Part shown: positions 8,352-18,361 of the stretch, one piece after another
Layout: each line of letters opens with the position of its first letter
Numbering within the stretch: the stretch's first letter is position 1
Assembly (NCBI GenBank): GCA_009780015.1
Contig: WRAW01000008.1
Span: 1 to 52,361, forward strand
Direction: 5' to 3'
From: Defluviitaleaceae bacterium
Lineage (GTDB): Bacteria; Bacillota; Clostridia; Lachnospirales; WRAA01
DNA: 52,361 nt
The notes under the pieces: generated by a model
What the model was told of the DNA's origin: nothing
The model's database searches: none
The model's input: only the letters and a program-made list of their open reading frames with translations
Translations under genes and position numbers: made by a program

Positions 8352-11300
8352 ATCAGAACGAAAAGACGGCTTACGGCCTTTGTGCTTGCCCTTGCAATGG
8401 TCTTTGGGAGTGTTTCCGCGTCGGAGGCGCTTGGCGCGGCCTGGGGTTCGCCGACAGGCGTACCGCTTTCGACAGGGCCGGAGGCAATACGCGTAATATC
8501 GACTTTCGGCGCGCATACCATGGCTATAAGGATGGACGGTACGCTTTGGGGTTGGGGACGCAACGATGTGGGTCAGCTTGGCATCGGGTCTAATATCCCC
8601 GCAATACAAAATACACCTGAGCAGGTTGAAACTGACAATGACTGGGCTTATGTATCCGCTGGTGAATTCCACACCGTCGCTATCAGGACTGACGGTACGC
8701 TTTGGGCTTGGGGCAGTGATTCTGAAGGCCAGAGTGGGCTTGGCGGAGGTGGAGCCAACACTATACCCCTACAGGTCGGTACTTATAGCGACTGGGCAAG
8801 CGTGGCGGCGGGGAGCGACCATACTGTCGCCGTAAAAACCGATGGCAGCTTATGGGCTTGGGGGAGAAATGACCTAGGTCAGCTTGGCATAGGCTCGACA
8901 GTGATTAATTACAACACGCCACAGCGAGTCGGATTAGATTACGATTGGGAGTTTGTAACGGCAGGTTTCACCCACAGTCTAGGCATCAAAACAAATGGCG
9001 AACTTTGGGCTTGGGGGAATAATGGCTCTGGCCAGCTTGGGCTTGGAGATAACAATCAACGGAATGCTCCTGTACAGGTCGGTGTATTTACGGACTGGGA
9101 AAGTGTGTCGGCAGGTAATGGATACACCGCAGCAATACGAAGCGGCGAAGGGCTTTATGTCTGGGGGGATAACAACTACGGCCAGCTTGGGATTGGCAAT
9201 AACACGCCCAGATTCGCCCCTGTACAAGTCAGCCCCGGTTACTTATGGTCAAGTGTATCGGCAGGAATGAACCATACCTTGGCTGTCAGAGACGATGGAA
9301 CCCTTTGGGTATGGGGATATAATAGTAATGGACAGCTTGGACTTGGCAACAATATAAGTCACAACACCCCTCAGCCGCTCAGGGGAATAGGCTGGGAAAA
9401 TGTGTCGGCGGGCGGAGCTCACACGGTAGCAATCCGCAGCGGCGGTGGTATTTGGATATGGGGAAACAACTCGTCGGGGCAGCTTGGAAATGGTTTGACC
9501 TCTAACGTATCCATCCCTACGCCGATATTCGTCCCGTATGCTCCGTTTGTACCGGTAGACCGCATCAAGAACTATCCGACTTCCGGTACGGTAAATGTAG
9601 CCCTGCCTCTTTCTGCGGCTGTGGTTCCGACGGGGGCTTCGCTCCAGGTTATCGAATGGAGCACGTCCGCGCCGGGGGCCGCGATTGCCAATAATCAGAT
9701 AACGGCGACAGTGGCCGGAAACGCTGTCGTAACAGCAACTATCGTCGCCGGAGCCGGAGGCGGCGTGGACTTCACTCAGAATATCACAATTAACTTCACT
9801 GCCCCCGGCGGCGCCGTGCCTGTAAACTGGACAGGTTTGACCGCCAACGGCACAAGCGGCAGCGTCACCACAACACAACTGACACTGACATTCAGCGCCG
9901 GCCCTGCCACGCTTACCGCGAACAACATAACGGTAACAGGAGCGACGAGGGGAGCGCTGGCGGGGTCGGGCAACACCCGCACCCTTGTCATATCGGATAT
10001 CACGGTCGAAGACGGCGAAGACATACGCGTAAGCATCTCAAATCCGGCCGGGTTTACAATCAATCCGTCACTTCGTGATGTCGCGGTGTTTGTAGCGGAT
10101 ACCGAACCGTCGTTCATAGAGGTGGTAAGGATCGACGACCTGCCCACAACGGCGGTGGCCGGGACGACCCTGACCCTGACGGGCACGGTATACCCCCCGA
10201 ACGCCACAAACCGAACCATCGTATGGAGCATCCCGCCGGGAACGACAGGCGCGACAATCACGGGCGACGTTCTGAACGCCGCGGTGATGGGTACTATAAC
10301 CGTCCGGGCCTCGGTTGTGAACGGCCTGCTGAGCGGACTCCCGTTCACATATGATTTTGAAATCACCGTAACATCCGACGAAGACTTTGTTCAGGTAACG
10401 AATATTACATTGACATCGGCCGCAACCGTTCAGGCGGGAACGCCCCTTGTCCTTGCGGGCGCGGTAGTTCCCTCGGACGCCACAAACACAGCTATTTCAT
10501 GGAGCGTTGTAGATGTCGGAACCACAGGCGCGACAATCACCAGAAGCAGCCCGTACACCCTAAACACCACGGCGGCGGGTACGGCAACCATACGGGCGTC
10601 GGTTTTGAACGGCACGCCGACAGGGCTGGCGTTTACGCGGGATTTTGACATCACCGTTACGGAAGGGGCGCCTCCGCCGAACAGAAACGTCGGCGTTACA
10701 TTCACACCCGACGGCGCGCAATACATTAATGTACCGCTGGGCGGGGTAGTACACCTCCCCATGACCGTAAACGTTATCGTTACAGACCCGTCGGCCTTCG
10801 CCGCGGCGGAAACGCTCAGCTTTCAATGGCTGAGGGACGGATCGCCTGTCGGCACGCCGAATACGGCGCGGGTAGTTTCCGCGCAGGTTCCAGCTTCAAT
10901 TTCAAGGCCAAACGCGAACCCCGGAGACAGCGGCATGTATGCTCTCAGGGTGTCGCTGGGTAATACGCACATCGCAACAAGCCCCGGCCACAGGCTGACC
11001 GTTCAGCCCTTTATGCCGGGGCCAGGGCCGGGGCCGTGGGCTCCGGGGCCCGGCCCAACGCCGACTCCAGCTCCCGCGGTAACCCCCGCGCCGGCTCCTG
11101 CTCCGACCCCTGTACCGGTGGTCGGCCTGCCGAACGAAGGCGAATTCTTCCAGGGGCGCATCGGCTTCGCGTTTGCGCCGGGCGCGGCGGTAACGCGCGG
11201 CGAACTGGCGCAGGCCATATTTAACCTTCATGCCGGCAGAATAACACCCCCCGGTACGCCCGTACCGTTCAGCGACATTGCCGCGTCTCAGCATGGTCAT

Positions 11301-11693
11301 GCGGTAAACTTCGTCTCGGCAATGGGCTTTATGAACGGCTTTCCGGACGGCACATTCAGGCCGGACGAACAGCTAAGCCGCGGAGAGGCCGCGGCGGTGC
11401 TCTCCCGAATTTACGGGCTATCGGGCTTCGGGGTTGCGCAGTTCACCGATACGAACAACCATTGGTCGTTCAACTACGTGGCGCTCTCGGCCGACCGTTC
11501 CATCATCAACGGTTATCCCGACAACACCTTCCGCCCCAATAACCCGCTGTCCCGCGCAGAAGCCACAGCCCTGCTGGTTCGCGCCGACGGCAGGAATCCA
11601 ATGTCGCACATTCAGCAACAGCACTTTGTAGACGTACCCGCGACGCATTGGGCATTCAACTATATCATGAGCGCTTCCGTGCCCAGGCAATAG
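8352..11693 (+). CDS. S-layer-anchored RCC1-repeat (beta-propeller) protein
   Basis: About 1113 residues. Seven RCC1-type units of about 51 residues (for example LWGWGRNDVGQLGIGS) fill residues about 45-390 and should form a seven-bladed propeller. Ig-like/Big2 units follow (TLTGTVYPPNATNRTIVWSI and a second copy), then a Pro/Gly/Ala linker (PTPTPAPAVTPAPAPAPTPV) and three SLH domains (GFPDGTFRPDEQLSRGEAAA; GYPDNTFRPNNPLSRAEATA), which anchor proteins to pyruvylated wall polymer. The start is unusual. The ORF track opens at GTG 8382, inside the signal peptide and lacking its basic residues. In frame upstream, RTKRRLTAFVLALAMVFG is preceded by ATC at 8352, six bases behind a perfect GGGAGGG site. 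A non-standard start or a base error (ATG to ATC) is likely. A terminator follows. Confidence 0.88.
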   Translation: MRTKRRLTAFVLALAMVFGSVSASEALGAAWGSPTGVPLSTGPEAIRVISTFGAHTMAIRMDGTLWGWGRNDVGQLGIGSNIPAIQNTPEQVETDNDWAYVSAGEFHTVAIRTDGTLWAWGSDSEGQSGLGGGGANTIPLQVGTYSDWASVAAGSDHTVAVKTDGSLWAWGRNDLGQLGIGSTVINYNTPQRVGLDYDWEFVTAGFTHSLGIKTNGELWAWGNNGSGQLGLGDNNQRNAPVQVGVFTDWESVSAGNGYTAAIRSGEGLYVWGDNNYGQLGIGNNTPRFAPVQVSPGYLWSSVSAGMNHTLAVRDDGTLWVWGYNSNGQLGLGNNISHNTPQPLRGIGWENVSAGGAHTVAIRSGGGIWIWGNNSSGQLGNGLTSNVSIPTPIFVPYAPFVPVDRIKNYPTSGTVNVALPLSAAVVPTGASLQVIEWSTSAPGAAIANNQITATVAGNAVVTATIVAGAGGGVDFTQNITINFTAPGGAVPVNWTGLTANGTSGSVTTTQLTLTFSAGPATLTANNITVTGATRGALAGSGNTRTLVISDITVEDGEDIRVSISNPAGFTINPSLRDVAVFVADTEPSFIEVVRIDDLPTTAVAGTTLTLTGTVYPPNATNRTIVWSIPPGTTGATITGDVLNAAVMGTITVRASVVNGLLSGLPFTYDFEITVTSDEDFVQVTNITLTSAATVQAGTPLVLAGAVVPSDATNTAISWSVVDVGTTGATITRSSPYTLNTTAAGTATIRASVLNGTPTGLAFTRDFDITVTEGAPPPNRNVGVTFTPDGAQYINVPLGGVVHLPMTVNVIVTDPSAFAAAETLSFQWLRDGSPVGTPNTARVVSAQVPASISRPNANPGDSGMYALRVSLGNTHIATSPGHRLTVQPFMPGPGPGPWAPGPGPTPTPAPAVTPAPAPAPTPVPVVGLPNEGEFFQGRIGFAFAPGAAVTRGELAQAIFNLHAGRITPPGTPVPFSDIAASQHGHAVNFVSAMGFMNGFPDGTFRPDEQLSRGEAAAVLSRIYGLSGFGVAQFTDTNNHWSFNYVALSADRSIINGYPDNTFRPNNPLSRAEATALLVRADGRNPMSHIQQQHFVDVPATHWAFNYIMSASVPRQ

Positions 11694-11700
11694 CACAAAT

Positions 11701-11737
11701 AAAAAACGAGAGAGGCGCAAGCCGTCTCTCGTTTTTT
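11701..11737. terminator. Bidirectional terminator
   Basis: AAAAAACGAGAGA pairs with TCTCTCGTTTTTT around an 11-base loop, with T-runs on both strands. It separates the RCC1/SLH gene from the convergent peptidase gene. Confidence 0.9.
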
Positions 11738-11759
11738 GATAGAATGCATCGCTGACTTC

Positions 11760-12584
11760 TTACACATTGTCTACCAGTCTGTATATAAACAAATTCTGAA
11801 GCTTGAATATGGTTTTGGCGTCACCCTTGTAGCGAATGGTACGCGGCGCAACGCGCTCCACTCCGGGAACCAGGCAGGCGGTATCAGCCATGCTGGTTTC
11901 CTTATAATCTATTTCAAGGGTGATAAGCTCTCCAAGGTCGAGGGGAGCTATCTCGGAAGCCCTCGCAAGAGCGGCGCTGACGCCCTCATAGATCATTTTA
12001 TCGCACATCTTAGGGTGATAGGATATCGCGCAGTAACGTGAAAGCCCTTCCTTAACCGCTATTCCCTCGCAATTAGGCACGAATTCTTTTACTTCGCGGC
12101 AAACGGCGCTGTCGCCTATTACGGCTATGAGAGGAATGCCATAATGCCCGGCAATAGTGGCGTTGACCACAGTTTCCGTGTTCATGGTCTGGCCGTTCAA
12201 ACGGAGATTATATATTTTACCGCCGTTATAACAGTGGTTAAGCACGCCGTCAATATTTAGCCCCGCGCCTGAGTGTCCAAAAGATATGTACGCGTCATAC
12301 CCCATCCCGATGCCTTCCATCTGAAGACTTGAGCGTATGGAGCCTGAAATAAGCCTTATACGCGGATCCAAGTCCTCGATAATGAGGTTTTCCATATCCG
12401 CGTGGCCTTCGCAAATTGTTACGTCGCTGCACCCAAAATCAAAGCAGGCCCGCACAGCGGCATTTATTTCATTTGCGAAGCGCTTTCTGGCAGCCGCGAA
12501 GTCGTTGCCGCTGCGCAGAGCCGAAATACCTGTAACTATGTCCGAAATCCCCTCAATGTCCGCCGAAATATAGATTTTCTTCAC
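11760..12584 (-). CDS. M55-family D-aminopeptidase (DppA-like)
   Basis: 274 residues from the GTG at 12584, preceded by AAGGAGTG; the 17 codons the ORF track adds upstream have no site. The zinc-ligand pattern of the DppA decamer family is kept: ISADIEGI at the N-terminus (Asp and Glu), CEGHADMENL, FGHSGAG, NHCYNGG and NTETVVNA. DppA of Bacillus releases N-terminal D-alanine from peptides and is linked to peptide uptake. Here the gene is not next to the dipeptide-type transporter, which lies 16 kb away. The usual first-His motif DAHGDMRN appears as EGHADMEN. It is monocistronic, ending at the bidirectional terminator. Confidence 0.85.
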   Translation of the reverse strand: MKKIYISADIEGISDIVTGISALRSGNDFAAARKRFANEINAAVRACFDFGCSDVTICEGHADMENLIIEDLDPRIRLISGSIRSSLQMEGIGMGYDAYISFGHSGAGLNIDGVLNHCYNGGKIYNLRLNGQTMNTETVVNATIAGHYGIPLIAVIGDSAVCREVKEFVPNCEGIAVKEGLSRYCAISYHPKMCDKMIYEGVSAALARASEIAPLDLGELITLEIDYKETSMADTACLVPGVERVAPRTIRYKGDAKTIFKLQNLFIYRLVDNV

Positions 12585-12659
12585 ATTTATCCACTCCTTG
12601 ATATTTTCTTCAGAGTAACATAAAAAACAGCGCAAATCAAGCGTATTGATGTGTTTTCC

Positions 12660-12688
12660 TTGACTTTTCGGCTGGGATGTGGTACTTT
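12660..12688 (+). promoter_or_regulatory. Probable sigma-A promoter of the toxin-antitoxin pair
   Basis: TTGACT, 17-base spacer, TACTTT, 32 bases before the toxin start codon. Confidence 0.5.
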
Positions 12689-12719
12689 TGTTTTATATCG
12701 CTTATAGGATGATGGGCAA

Positions 12720-12956
12720 GTGCAAATCGAGTATTCCAAGCAAGCCGCAAAGTCCATCAGCGAGATAAACAATCACTTCAAGAAAAATATAAGAGAAGCT
12801 ATCGAGAAGCTTCCATCCGGCGATGTAAAAAAGCTTAAAGGTTACTAGAATGCATACCGGTTTCGTGTTGGCGATTATCGCATACTGTATGACTTAATAG
12901 ATGATAATATTGAAATTACTAACATACTCCCTCGTGGAGAAGCCTATAAAGAGTGA
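12720..12956 (+). pseudogene. RelE/ParE-type toxin with in-frame amber codon
   Basis: Starting from GTG 12720 (AGGATG upstream), the frame reads VQIEYSKQAAKSISEINNHF, then IEKLPSGDVKKLKGY, TAG at 12846-12848, then NAYRFRVGDYRILYDLIDD to TGA. LKGY-x-xxYRxRVGDYRILY is the conserved central block of RelE/ParE mRNA-interferase-fold toxins, so the TAG takes the place of a single residue, commonly Glu or Asp in such proteins (GAG to TAG is one change). Everything else is intact. TAG is a normal stop for many genes in this window, so the toxin is most likely inactivated. The antitoxin-like gene follows 13 bases later. Too short in either half for the ORF track. Confidence 0.8.
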
Positions 12957-12969
12957 AAGGGGTATATTA

Positions 12970-13167
12970 GTGAATACAAGCAGGCAGCAGCTCCATTACA
13001 TCATTAATATGGTTGATTCAAAAGAGCTAGACGTACTGTACCGTGTGCTTGTTAAGTTTATTCCCGAAGATGAGCCGTTGCCTGATGAGATTAAAGCCAT
13101 ACGTATAGGACGTGAAGAGATTTTGCGCGGCGAAATTGTAAGCCATGATGATATTGATTGGAGTTAG
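12970..13167 (+). CDS. Probable cognate antitoxin (small acidic protein)
   Basis: 65 residues from the GTG at 12970 with GAAAGGGG upstream; the longer ORF-track version runs back through the toxin gene. The sequence is acidic and helical, ending AIRIGREEILRGEIVSHDDIDW, a style common at the C-terminus of RelB/Phd-like antitoxins that wrap the toxin. I do not recognise the N-terminal domain (QQLHYIINMVDSKELDVLYR), so the family is uncertain. Toxin-first order is less common than antitoxin-first. A strong terminator follows. Confidence 0.6.
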   Translation: MNTSRQQLHYIINMVDSKELDVLYRVLVKFIPEDEPLPDEIKAIRIGREEILRGEIVSHDDIDWS

Positions 13168-13175
13168 CTCCATTA

Positions 13176-13206
13176 AAAAGACGCTCCCAAGTTGGGAGCG
13201 TCTTTT
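13176..13206 (+). terminator. Rho-independent terminator
   Basis: AAAAGACGCTCCCAA pairs with TTGGGAGCGTCTTTT around one base, eight bases behind the antitoxin gene. Confidence 0.9.
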
Positions 13207-13255
13207 GTGGTTTTTGATAGACTTGTGTTTCGATCTGGCAAGGAATAAACTGAGA

Positions 13256-13284
13256 TTGAAATTTATCGTGCGCTATTGTATAAT
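13256..13284 (+). promoter_or_regulatory. Sigma-A promoter for the activase gene
   Basis: TTGAAA, 17-base spacer, TATAAT. The start codon is 51 bases further on. Confidence 0.7.
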
Positions 13285-13335
13285 TCGATTGTAAAGCTTG
13301 TATGGGCAGAGTTTCTAATAATGGGAGATATGATT

Positions 13336-16300
13336 ATGTATATACGAAATGACAGCCCTTATAGGCTGGGGGTAGACGTGGGGTCGACCACGGTTAAGCT
13401 GGCCGTCGCGGACGGGGACGGGAAACTTGTGTTCTGGCGGTACAGGCGGCATCACAGCAATATCGCGGACACGCTGCAGGGGCTTGTCAGAGAGGCTCTT
13501 GAGGAACTTGGGAACATTGACGTCGCGGCGATGATTACCGGGTCGGGTGGACTGTCTCTGGCAAACTGGGCCGGGCTGGGGTTTGTGCAGGAGGTTGTTG
13601 CCGTGTCGGCCGCGATACAGCGGCTGTGCCCCGGCGTGGATGTTGCTATAGAGATAGGCGGAGAGGACGCCAAGATAATATATTTTGACAACGTAAGCGG
13701 CGGCATGGAGCAGCGCATGAATGGCATATGCGCCGGCGGTACGGGCAGCTTTATCGACCAGATGGCGACTCTGCTCAAGATGACGCCCGGCGAGATGAAC
13801 GAGTCCGCCAAGGAGCATACCGTGGTATATCCCATCGCGGCGCGCTGCGGCGTATTTGCCAAGTCGGACATACAGCCGCTTATTAACGAGGGGGCGGCAC
13901 GGTCTGATCTGGCGATTTCGGTGTTTGCCGCGGTTGTCAGCCAGACTATATCCGGGCTTGCGTGCGGAAAGCCGATACGCGGGCGCGTGGCGTTCCTTGG
14001 GGGGCCGCTGCACTTTTTGCCGGAGCTTAGGGCGCGGTTTTCGCAGGTATTAAAGCTTGCGCCGGAGGACGCCGTATCGCCGGAAAATTCGCATCTTTTC
14101 GCTGCGCTTGGCGCGGCCATGTCCTCCGAGGAGGAAGAGGTAATCACGCTCAGTACGCTGCTGGACAATCTGTGCAGGCAGAAGGTGGTGGACTACGAGA
14201 TAGCGCGGATGGCCCCGCTGTTCGAGAGCGGCGAGGACTACGAAGAGTTCTGCGGCAGGCACAATTCCCAAGCCGTGGCGCGGTGTGAGCTTGCGGGATA
14301 CAGCGGAGACGCGTTCCTGGGTATCGACGCGGGTTCGACTACCACCAAGCTTGCACTTATTACACCGGCGGGCGAACTTCTGTACAGCAAGTACGCCGGG
14401 AACGAAGGAAATCCGCTGGACGTTGTCGTCCGCTCTTTAAAGGAGATATACGCCGCGCTGCCGGATGACGTCCGCATTGCGGGCTCCTGCGTGACGGGCT
14501 ACGGAGAGGGGCTGATAAAGGCCGCCCTTGACGTGGATATAGGCGAGGTGGAAACAATCGCTCACTACAAGGCCGCGGCGCATTTCTGCCCGGAAGTGGA
14601 CTTCATACTCGACATCGGCGGGCAGGACATGAAGTGCATCAGGATAAAGAACGGCGTTATAGACAATGTGCTTCTTAACGAGGCGTGCTCCGCCGGGTGC
14701 GGGTCGTTTATCGAGACGTTCGCGCGGTCGCTTGATATGGACGTCGCGGAGTTCGCGCGGATCGCGCTGTTTGCTGAAAACCCCATTGATCTTGGGTCGC
14801 GCTGTACGGTGTTCATGAATTCGCGCGTGAAGCAGGCTCAGAAAGAAGGCGCGGAGGTTGCCGATATATCGGCGGGGCTGTCGTACTCCGTTATAAAGAA
14901 CGCGCTGTTGAAGGTCATTAAGATTACCGACCCGTCGCAAATGGGCAAGGCTGTCGTTGTGCAGGGCGGAACGTTCTACAATCAGTCGGTGCTGCGCGCG
15001 TTTGAGATGGTCAGCCGGGCGCAGGCGGTTAGGCCGGATATTGCCGGACTGATGGGAGCGTTCGGCGCGGCGCTGATTGCGGCCGAGCGGATGAGCTCAG
15101 GCACGGCGGACGCAGGCGCCGGCGAGGCTGCGGCGGCCAGCGAGACCGCGATTGCGGCCGGAGCTGCGGCGGCATCCGCTTCCACGCTGCTTCCCGAGGC
15201 CGCTCTTGAGACGTTCAGCGTGTCGACGCGGCATACGCGCTGCAGCGCCTGCGAGAACAACTGCCTGCTGACAATCAATATGTTCGCCGGAGGGCGGCGC
15301 TTCATATCGGGCAACCGGTGCGAGAGGGGTCTCGGCAAGCCCGCGGAGCGGAGCGAGGCCGAAATCCCCAACATCTACGAATACAAACTGCGAAGATCGT
15401 TTAACTACGAGCCTCTTGCGCCGGAAAAAGCGTCGCGCGGCGAAATGGGAATACCTCGCGTGCTTAATATATACGAGAATTATCCGCTGTGGCACACATT
15501 TTTCACGCGGCTTGGGTATCGCGTGATACTTTCGCCGCCTACGACGCGAGAGGTGTACGAGAAGGGGCTGGAGTCGATACCCAGCGAGTCGGAGTGCTAT
15601 CCGGCGAAGCTGGCTCACGGTCACATTATGGCTCTGATCGAACAGGGTGTGCCGGTCATTTTCTATCCCGGCGTGGCATATGAATTAAAGGAGATAGAAG
15701 CCGCCGACAATCACTATAACTGCCCAATTGTCACAAGCTATCCCGAGAACATCAAGAACAACGTCGAGGAACTGCAATCCGGGGATGTGAGCTTTATCGC
15801 GCCCTTCATATCACTGCACAGCCTGGACGTGCTTAAGCGGCGTATGCGCGAGACATTCCCGCACATACCGGCCGTCGAGATAGACGCCGCCGCCGAAGCC
15901 GGATGGGACGAGCAGCAGGTATACCGGCGTGATCTGCGGCTGAAAGGCGAGGAGGTTCTCGAGTATATACGCGCAAAAGGTATACGGGGCATAGTCCTTT
16001 CGGGGCGGCCGTACCACGGAGACCCGGAGATAAACCACGGCATACCGGAGCTGATAACGAGCTATGGAGTGGCCGTACTGTGCGAGGAAGCCGTGGCGCA
16101 CTTGGGCGAACACTTGGTTGAGAGGCCGCTGGCGGTGCTCGACCAGTGGGCATACCATTCGCGGCTGTACGCTACGGCGTCATACGTGGCCACACGCGAC
16201 GATCTTGAACTCATACAGCTCAATTCGTTCGGATGCGGACTTGACGCCGTGACCACCGACGAGTGCAAGGACATTCTCGAACGTCACGTCAAAATATACA

Positions 16301-17718
16301 CGTGCCTCAAGATAGACGAAGTAAGCAACCTGGGGTCGGCCAGGATACGCGTGCGTTCGCTTCTGGCGGCTCTGGCCGAAAAAGAGAGAGCGCAAAGCGC
16401 GGCGTGCGCGTTAGAGTTAACCGAAGAGAGCGGCAGAGCCGACAAAGACACAGGTGTCCTGCCGCGTCCCGTCTTTACCCGGGAAATGCGGAGAACGCAT
16501 ACGATACTGTGTCCGCAGATGGCGCCGATACACTTCCGGCTGGTGGGCCCGGCTTTGCAGTCCTGCGGCTACAATGTCGAGGTTATGCCGGAAATTGAGC
16601 GTGACGCCGTCGATATAGGGCTGGCCTACGTCAATAATGACGCCTGTTACCCCGCGCTGATAGTTGTCGGCCAGGTTCTCAAAGCTCTTCAATCCGGCAA
16701 GTACGACTTGGACAAGGTATCCATATTCATGAGTCAAACCGGGGGCGGCTGCCGCGCAACCAACTATGTGGCATTCTTCCGCAAGGCGCTGCACAGCGCC
16801 GGTATGGGACACGTACCGGTAGTGGCGATCAGCGCGATGGGCCTTGAACGCAACCCCGGATTCAAACCCACGCTGAAGATGTTCAACAAAGCGGTGCAGG
16901 GGCTGGTATACGGTGATCTGCTGATGCGCGTGCTCTACCGGACGCGCCCTTACGAGCAAGTCGAAGGTTCGGCGAATGCTCTGTATGAGAAGTGGAACGC
17001 GATATGCGAGGCCAGTCTGCGAAAGTGGCGCTTCGGCGATTTCAAGCGCAATATCTACGGAATCGTCAGGGACTTCGATGAGTTGCCGCTTACGGACGCC
17101 GTAAAGCCAAGAGTGGGCGTAGTGGGTGAGATATTGGTCAAGTTCCATCCCACGGCCAACAACGACATTGTCACATTGCTTGAAAACGAGGGATGCGAAG
17201 CCGTCGTGCCTGATCTTATAGACTTTTTCACATATAGCTTCCACAACTCGATTTATAAGGAAAAGTACTTTGGAATGCCCAGAATCAACGTCATTAAGGC
17301 CAATGCCGTAGTAAGCGTAATCGACATGTACCGCCGGCACATGCGCCGTGCCTTGGCCCGGAGCAGCCGCTTCAAGCCGCCGGAGACAATCCACGAGCTT
17401 GCGCGCTACGCCGAGCCTATTGTATCCCTGGGCAACCAGACAGGCGAAGGCTGGTTTCTCACCGCCGAGATGGTCGAGCTGCTGCACAACGGAGTCGACA
17501 ACATCGTCTGCACCCAGCCGTTTGCCTGCCTTCCAAATCATGTCACCGGCAAGGGGATCATAAAGGAACTCAAGCGTCGATACCCCAAGGCCAACATAGT
17601 AGCCGTGGACTACGATCCCGGCGCGTCGGAAGTCAACCAGCTAAACCGTATCAAGCTTATGCTGGCCGGGGCCAAGGCCGCGCTGAAAGCGGGGAATCAC
17701 AAAGCAGCCGGAACATAG
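13336..17718 (+). CDS. Fused acyl-CoA dehydratase activase / HgdB-like protein
   Basis: 1460 residues from the ATG at 13336, the best placed behind GGGAG; two in-frame ATGs upstream are weaker. Two BcrA/HgdC-type ASKHA ATPase modules come first. Module one has [21 protein letters not shown] and CAGGTGSF; module two, from about residue 330, has [21 protein letters not shown] and CSAGCGSF. The Cys before each GGTG/GCG loop and the Cys of RCGVFAKS and RCTVFMNS are the [4Fe-4S] ligands that bridge the dimer in HgdC. After an Ala-rich linker comes a Cys motif (CSACENNC) and a DUF2229/2-hydroxyacyl-CoA dehydratase-like half ([32 protein letters not shown]). This architecture is a known family of about this length whose substrate is not established. 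It is expressed alone. Confidence 0.88.
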   Translation: MYIRNDSPYRLGVDVGSTTVKLAVADGDGKLVFWRYRRHHSNIADTLQGLVREALEELGNIDVAAMITGSGGLSLANWAGLGFVQEVVAVSAAIQRLCPGVDVAIEIGGEDAKIIYFDNVSGGMEQRMNGICAGGTGSFIDQMATLLKMTPGEMNESAKEHTVVYPIAARCGVFAKSDIQPLINEGAARSDLAISVFAAVVSQTISGLACGKPIRGRVAFLGGPLHFLPELRARFSQVLKLAPEDAVSPENSHLFAALGAAMSSEEEEVITLSTLLDNLCRQKVVDYEIARMAPLFESGEDYEEFCGRHNSQAVARCELAGYSGDAFLGIDAGSTTTKLALITPAGELLYSKYAGNEGNPLDVVVRSLKEIYAALPDDVRIAGSCVTGYGEGLIKAALDVDIGEVETIAHYKAAAHFCPEVDFILDIGGQDMKCIRIKNGVIDNVLLNEACSAGCGSFIETFARSLDMDVAEFARIALFAENPIDLGSRCTVFMNSRVKQAQKEGAEVADISAGLSYSVIKNALLKVIKITDPSQMGKAVVVQGGTFYNQSVLRAFEMVSRAQAVRPDIAGLMGAFGAALIAAERMSSGTADAGAGEAAAASETAIAAGAAAASASTLLPEAALETFSVSTRHTRCSACENNCLLTINMFAGGRRFISGNRCERGLGKPAERSEAEIPNIYEYKLRRSFNYEPLAPEKASRGEMGIPRVLNIYENYPLWHTFFTRLGYRVILSPPTTREVYEKGLESIPSESECYPAKLAHGHIMALIEQGVPVIFYPGVAYELKEIEAADNHYNCPIVTSYPENIKNNVEELQSGDVSFIAPFISLHSLDVLKRRMRETFPHIPAVEIDAAAEAGWDEQQVYRRDLRLKGEEVLEYIRAKGIRGIVLSGRPYHGDPEINHGIPELITSYGVAVLCEEAVAHLGEHLVERPLAVLDQWAYHSRLYATASYVATRDDLELIQLNSFGCGLDAVTTDECKDILERHVKIYTCLKIDEVSNLGSARIRVRSLLAALAEKERAQSAACALELTEESGRADKDTGVLPRPVFTREMRRTHTILCPQMAPIHFRLVGPALQSCGYNVEVMPEIERDAVDIGLAYVNNDACYPALIVVGQVLKALQSGKYDLDKVSIFMSQTGGGCRATNYVAFFRKALHSAGMGHVPVVAISAMGLERNPGFKPTLKMFNKAVQGLVYGDLLMRVLYRTRPYEQVEGSANALYEKWNAICEASLRKWRFGDFKRNIYGIVRDFDELPLTDAVKPRVGVVGEILVKFHPTANNDIVTLLENEGCEAVVPDLIDFFTYSFHNSIYKEKYFGMPRINVIKANAVVSVIDMYRRHMRRALARSSRFKPPETIHELARYAEPIVSLGNQTGEGWFLTAEMVELLHNGVDNIVCTQPFACLPNHVTGKGIIKELKRRYPKANIVAVDYDPGASEVNQLNRIKLMLAGAKAALKAGNHKAAGT

Positions 17719-17736
17719 GATTTATGAGCAACTATA

Positions 17737-17784
17737 AAACCTGTACTCAATGAAGCGGCGCTTCGCATCATTGAGTACAGGTTT
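17737..17784. repeat. 17-bp palindrome resembling a minimal MITE / bidirectional terminator
   Basis: AAACCTGTACTCAATGA pairs perfectly with TCATTGAGTACAGGTTT around a 14-base GC-rich loop. The arms resemble the GAACCTGTGTTCAAT terminal repeats of the elements elsewhere in the window. It lies between two convergent genes, where it may also end transcription. Confidence 0.65.
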
Positions 17785-17812
17785 AATGTTGCAACATATG
17801 CTATTGACAATA

Positions 17813-18319
17813 TTAACACCTGCTCAGGTTGAGGAAGTCTTCAAGCTGCTTCTTTGTTATGCCTACCCCGGCTGACGCAACTAGCCTGTGGCTGTCCATA
17901 CGAAAATCAGGAATTACCCAGACGCCCGACTCCTTATAAGCATAGGCGTTGGCGTCATGCAGATTCTGGGCATATTTGCCGCTTTTCAGCGCATGGCGCA
18001 AACCATCGGCGTCTAGCAGGCTCCCCAGAGAATCGGCCAGCACGTCGATATCTTCAACGTCTATTTTATCTTCATGATACAGTGTGAACATTTTTTTGTG
18101 ATACAGCATCAAATCCACGCCGCTTTGAGCGGCGAAAAACATCCCCTGAATACACAGGTCGCTGTGCTTTCCGTACCCTTCCTCCGGGCGGGGACGGGCT
18201 TCACAAAAATGCCATACCATTTCTATATCGGGGTAATTGGGCAGAAGCTCAATCAAGTCATTATATCCCGAAAGACAGAAAGGACAGGCATAGTCAAAAA
18301 ACATTTCAATTTTAACCAT
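17813..18319 (-). CDS. DsbA-family thiol oxidoreductase (FrnE/HCCA-like)
   Basis: 168 residues, no signal peptide, so cytoplasmic. The N-terminal FFDYACPFCLSGY gives the thioredoxin-fold CPFC active site, and GVWVIPDFRMDSHRLVASAG supplies the cis-Pro loop (VIP) and C-terminal strand typical of DsbA/FrnE proteins. Such proteins act in disulfide exchange or as glutathione-S-transferase-like isomerases; the partner is not known. It is the last gene of the minus-strand redox run, 42 bases behind pgl, so probably co-transcribed. The family is slightly short here, but both ends of the domain are present. Confidence 0.82.
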   Translation of the reverse strand: MVKIEMFFDYACPFCLSGYNDLIELLPNYPDIEMVWHFCEARPRPEEGYGKHSDLCIQGMFFAAQSGVDLMLYHKKMFTLYHEDKIDVEDIDVLADSLGSLLDADGLRHALKSGKYAQNLHDANAYAYKESGVWVIPDFRMDSHRLVASAGVGITKKQLEDFLNLSRC

Positions 18320-18361
18320 AATTTAGATACGCTCCTTTGTAAGATAAAGATCATATATTTT

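Noticed and set aside
8470-9500. RCC1 repeats as a DNA repeat array or CRISPR
   Set aside because: The periodicity is about 150 bases and corresponds to protein repeats; there are no conserved short repeats with unique spacers. No CRISPR array was seen anywhere in the window.
16417-17541. 374-residue minus-strand ORF inside the activase gene
   Set aside because: Antisense shadow of the HgdB-like half; no motif and no start signal.
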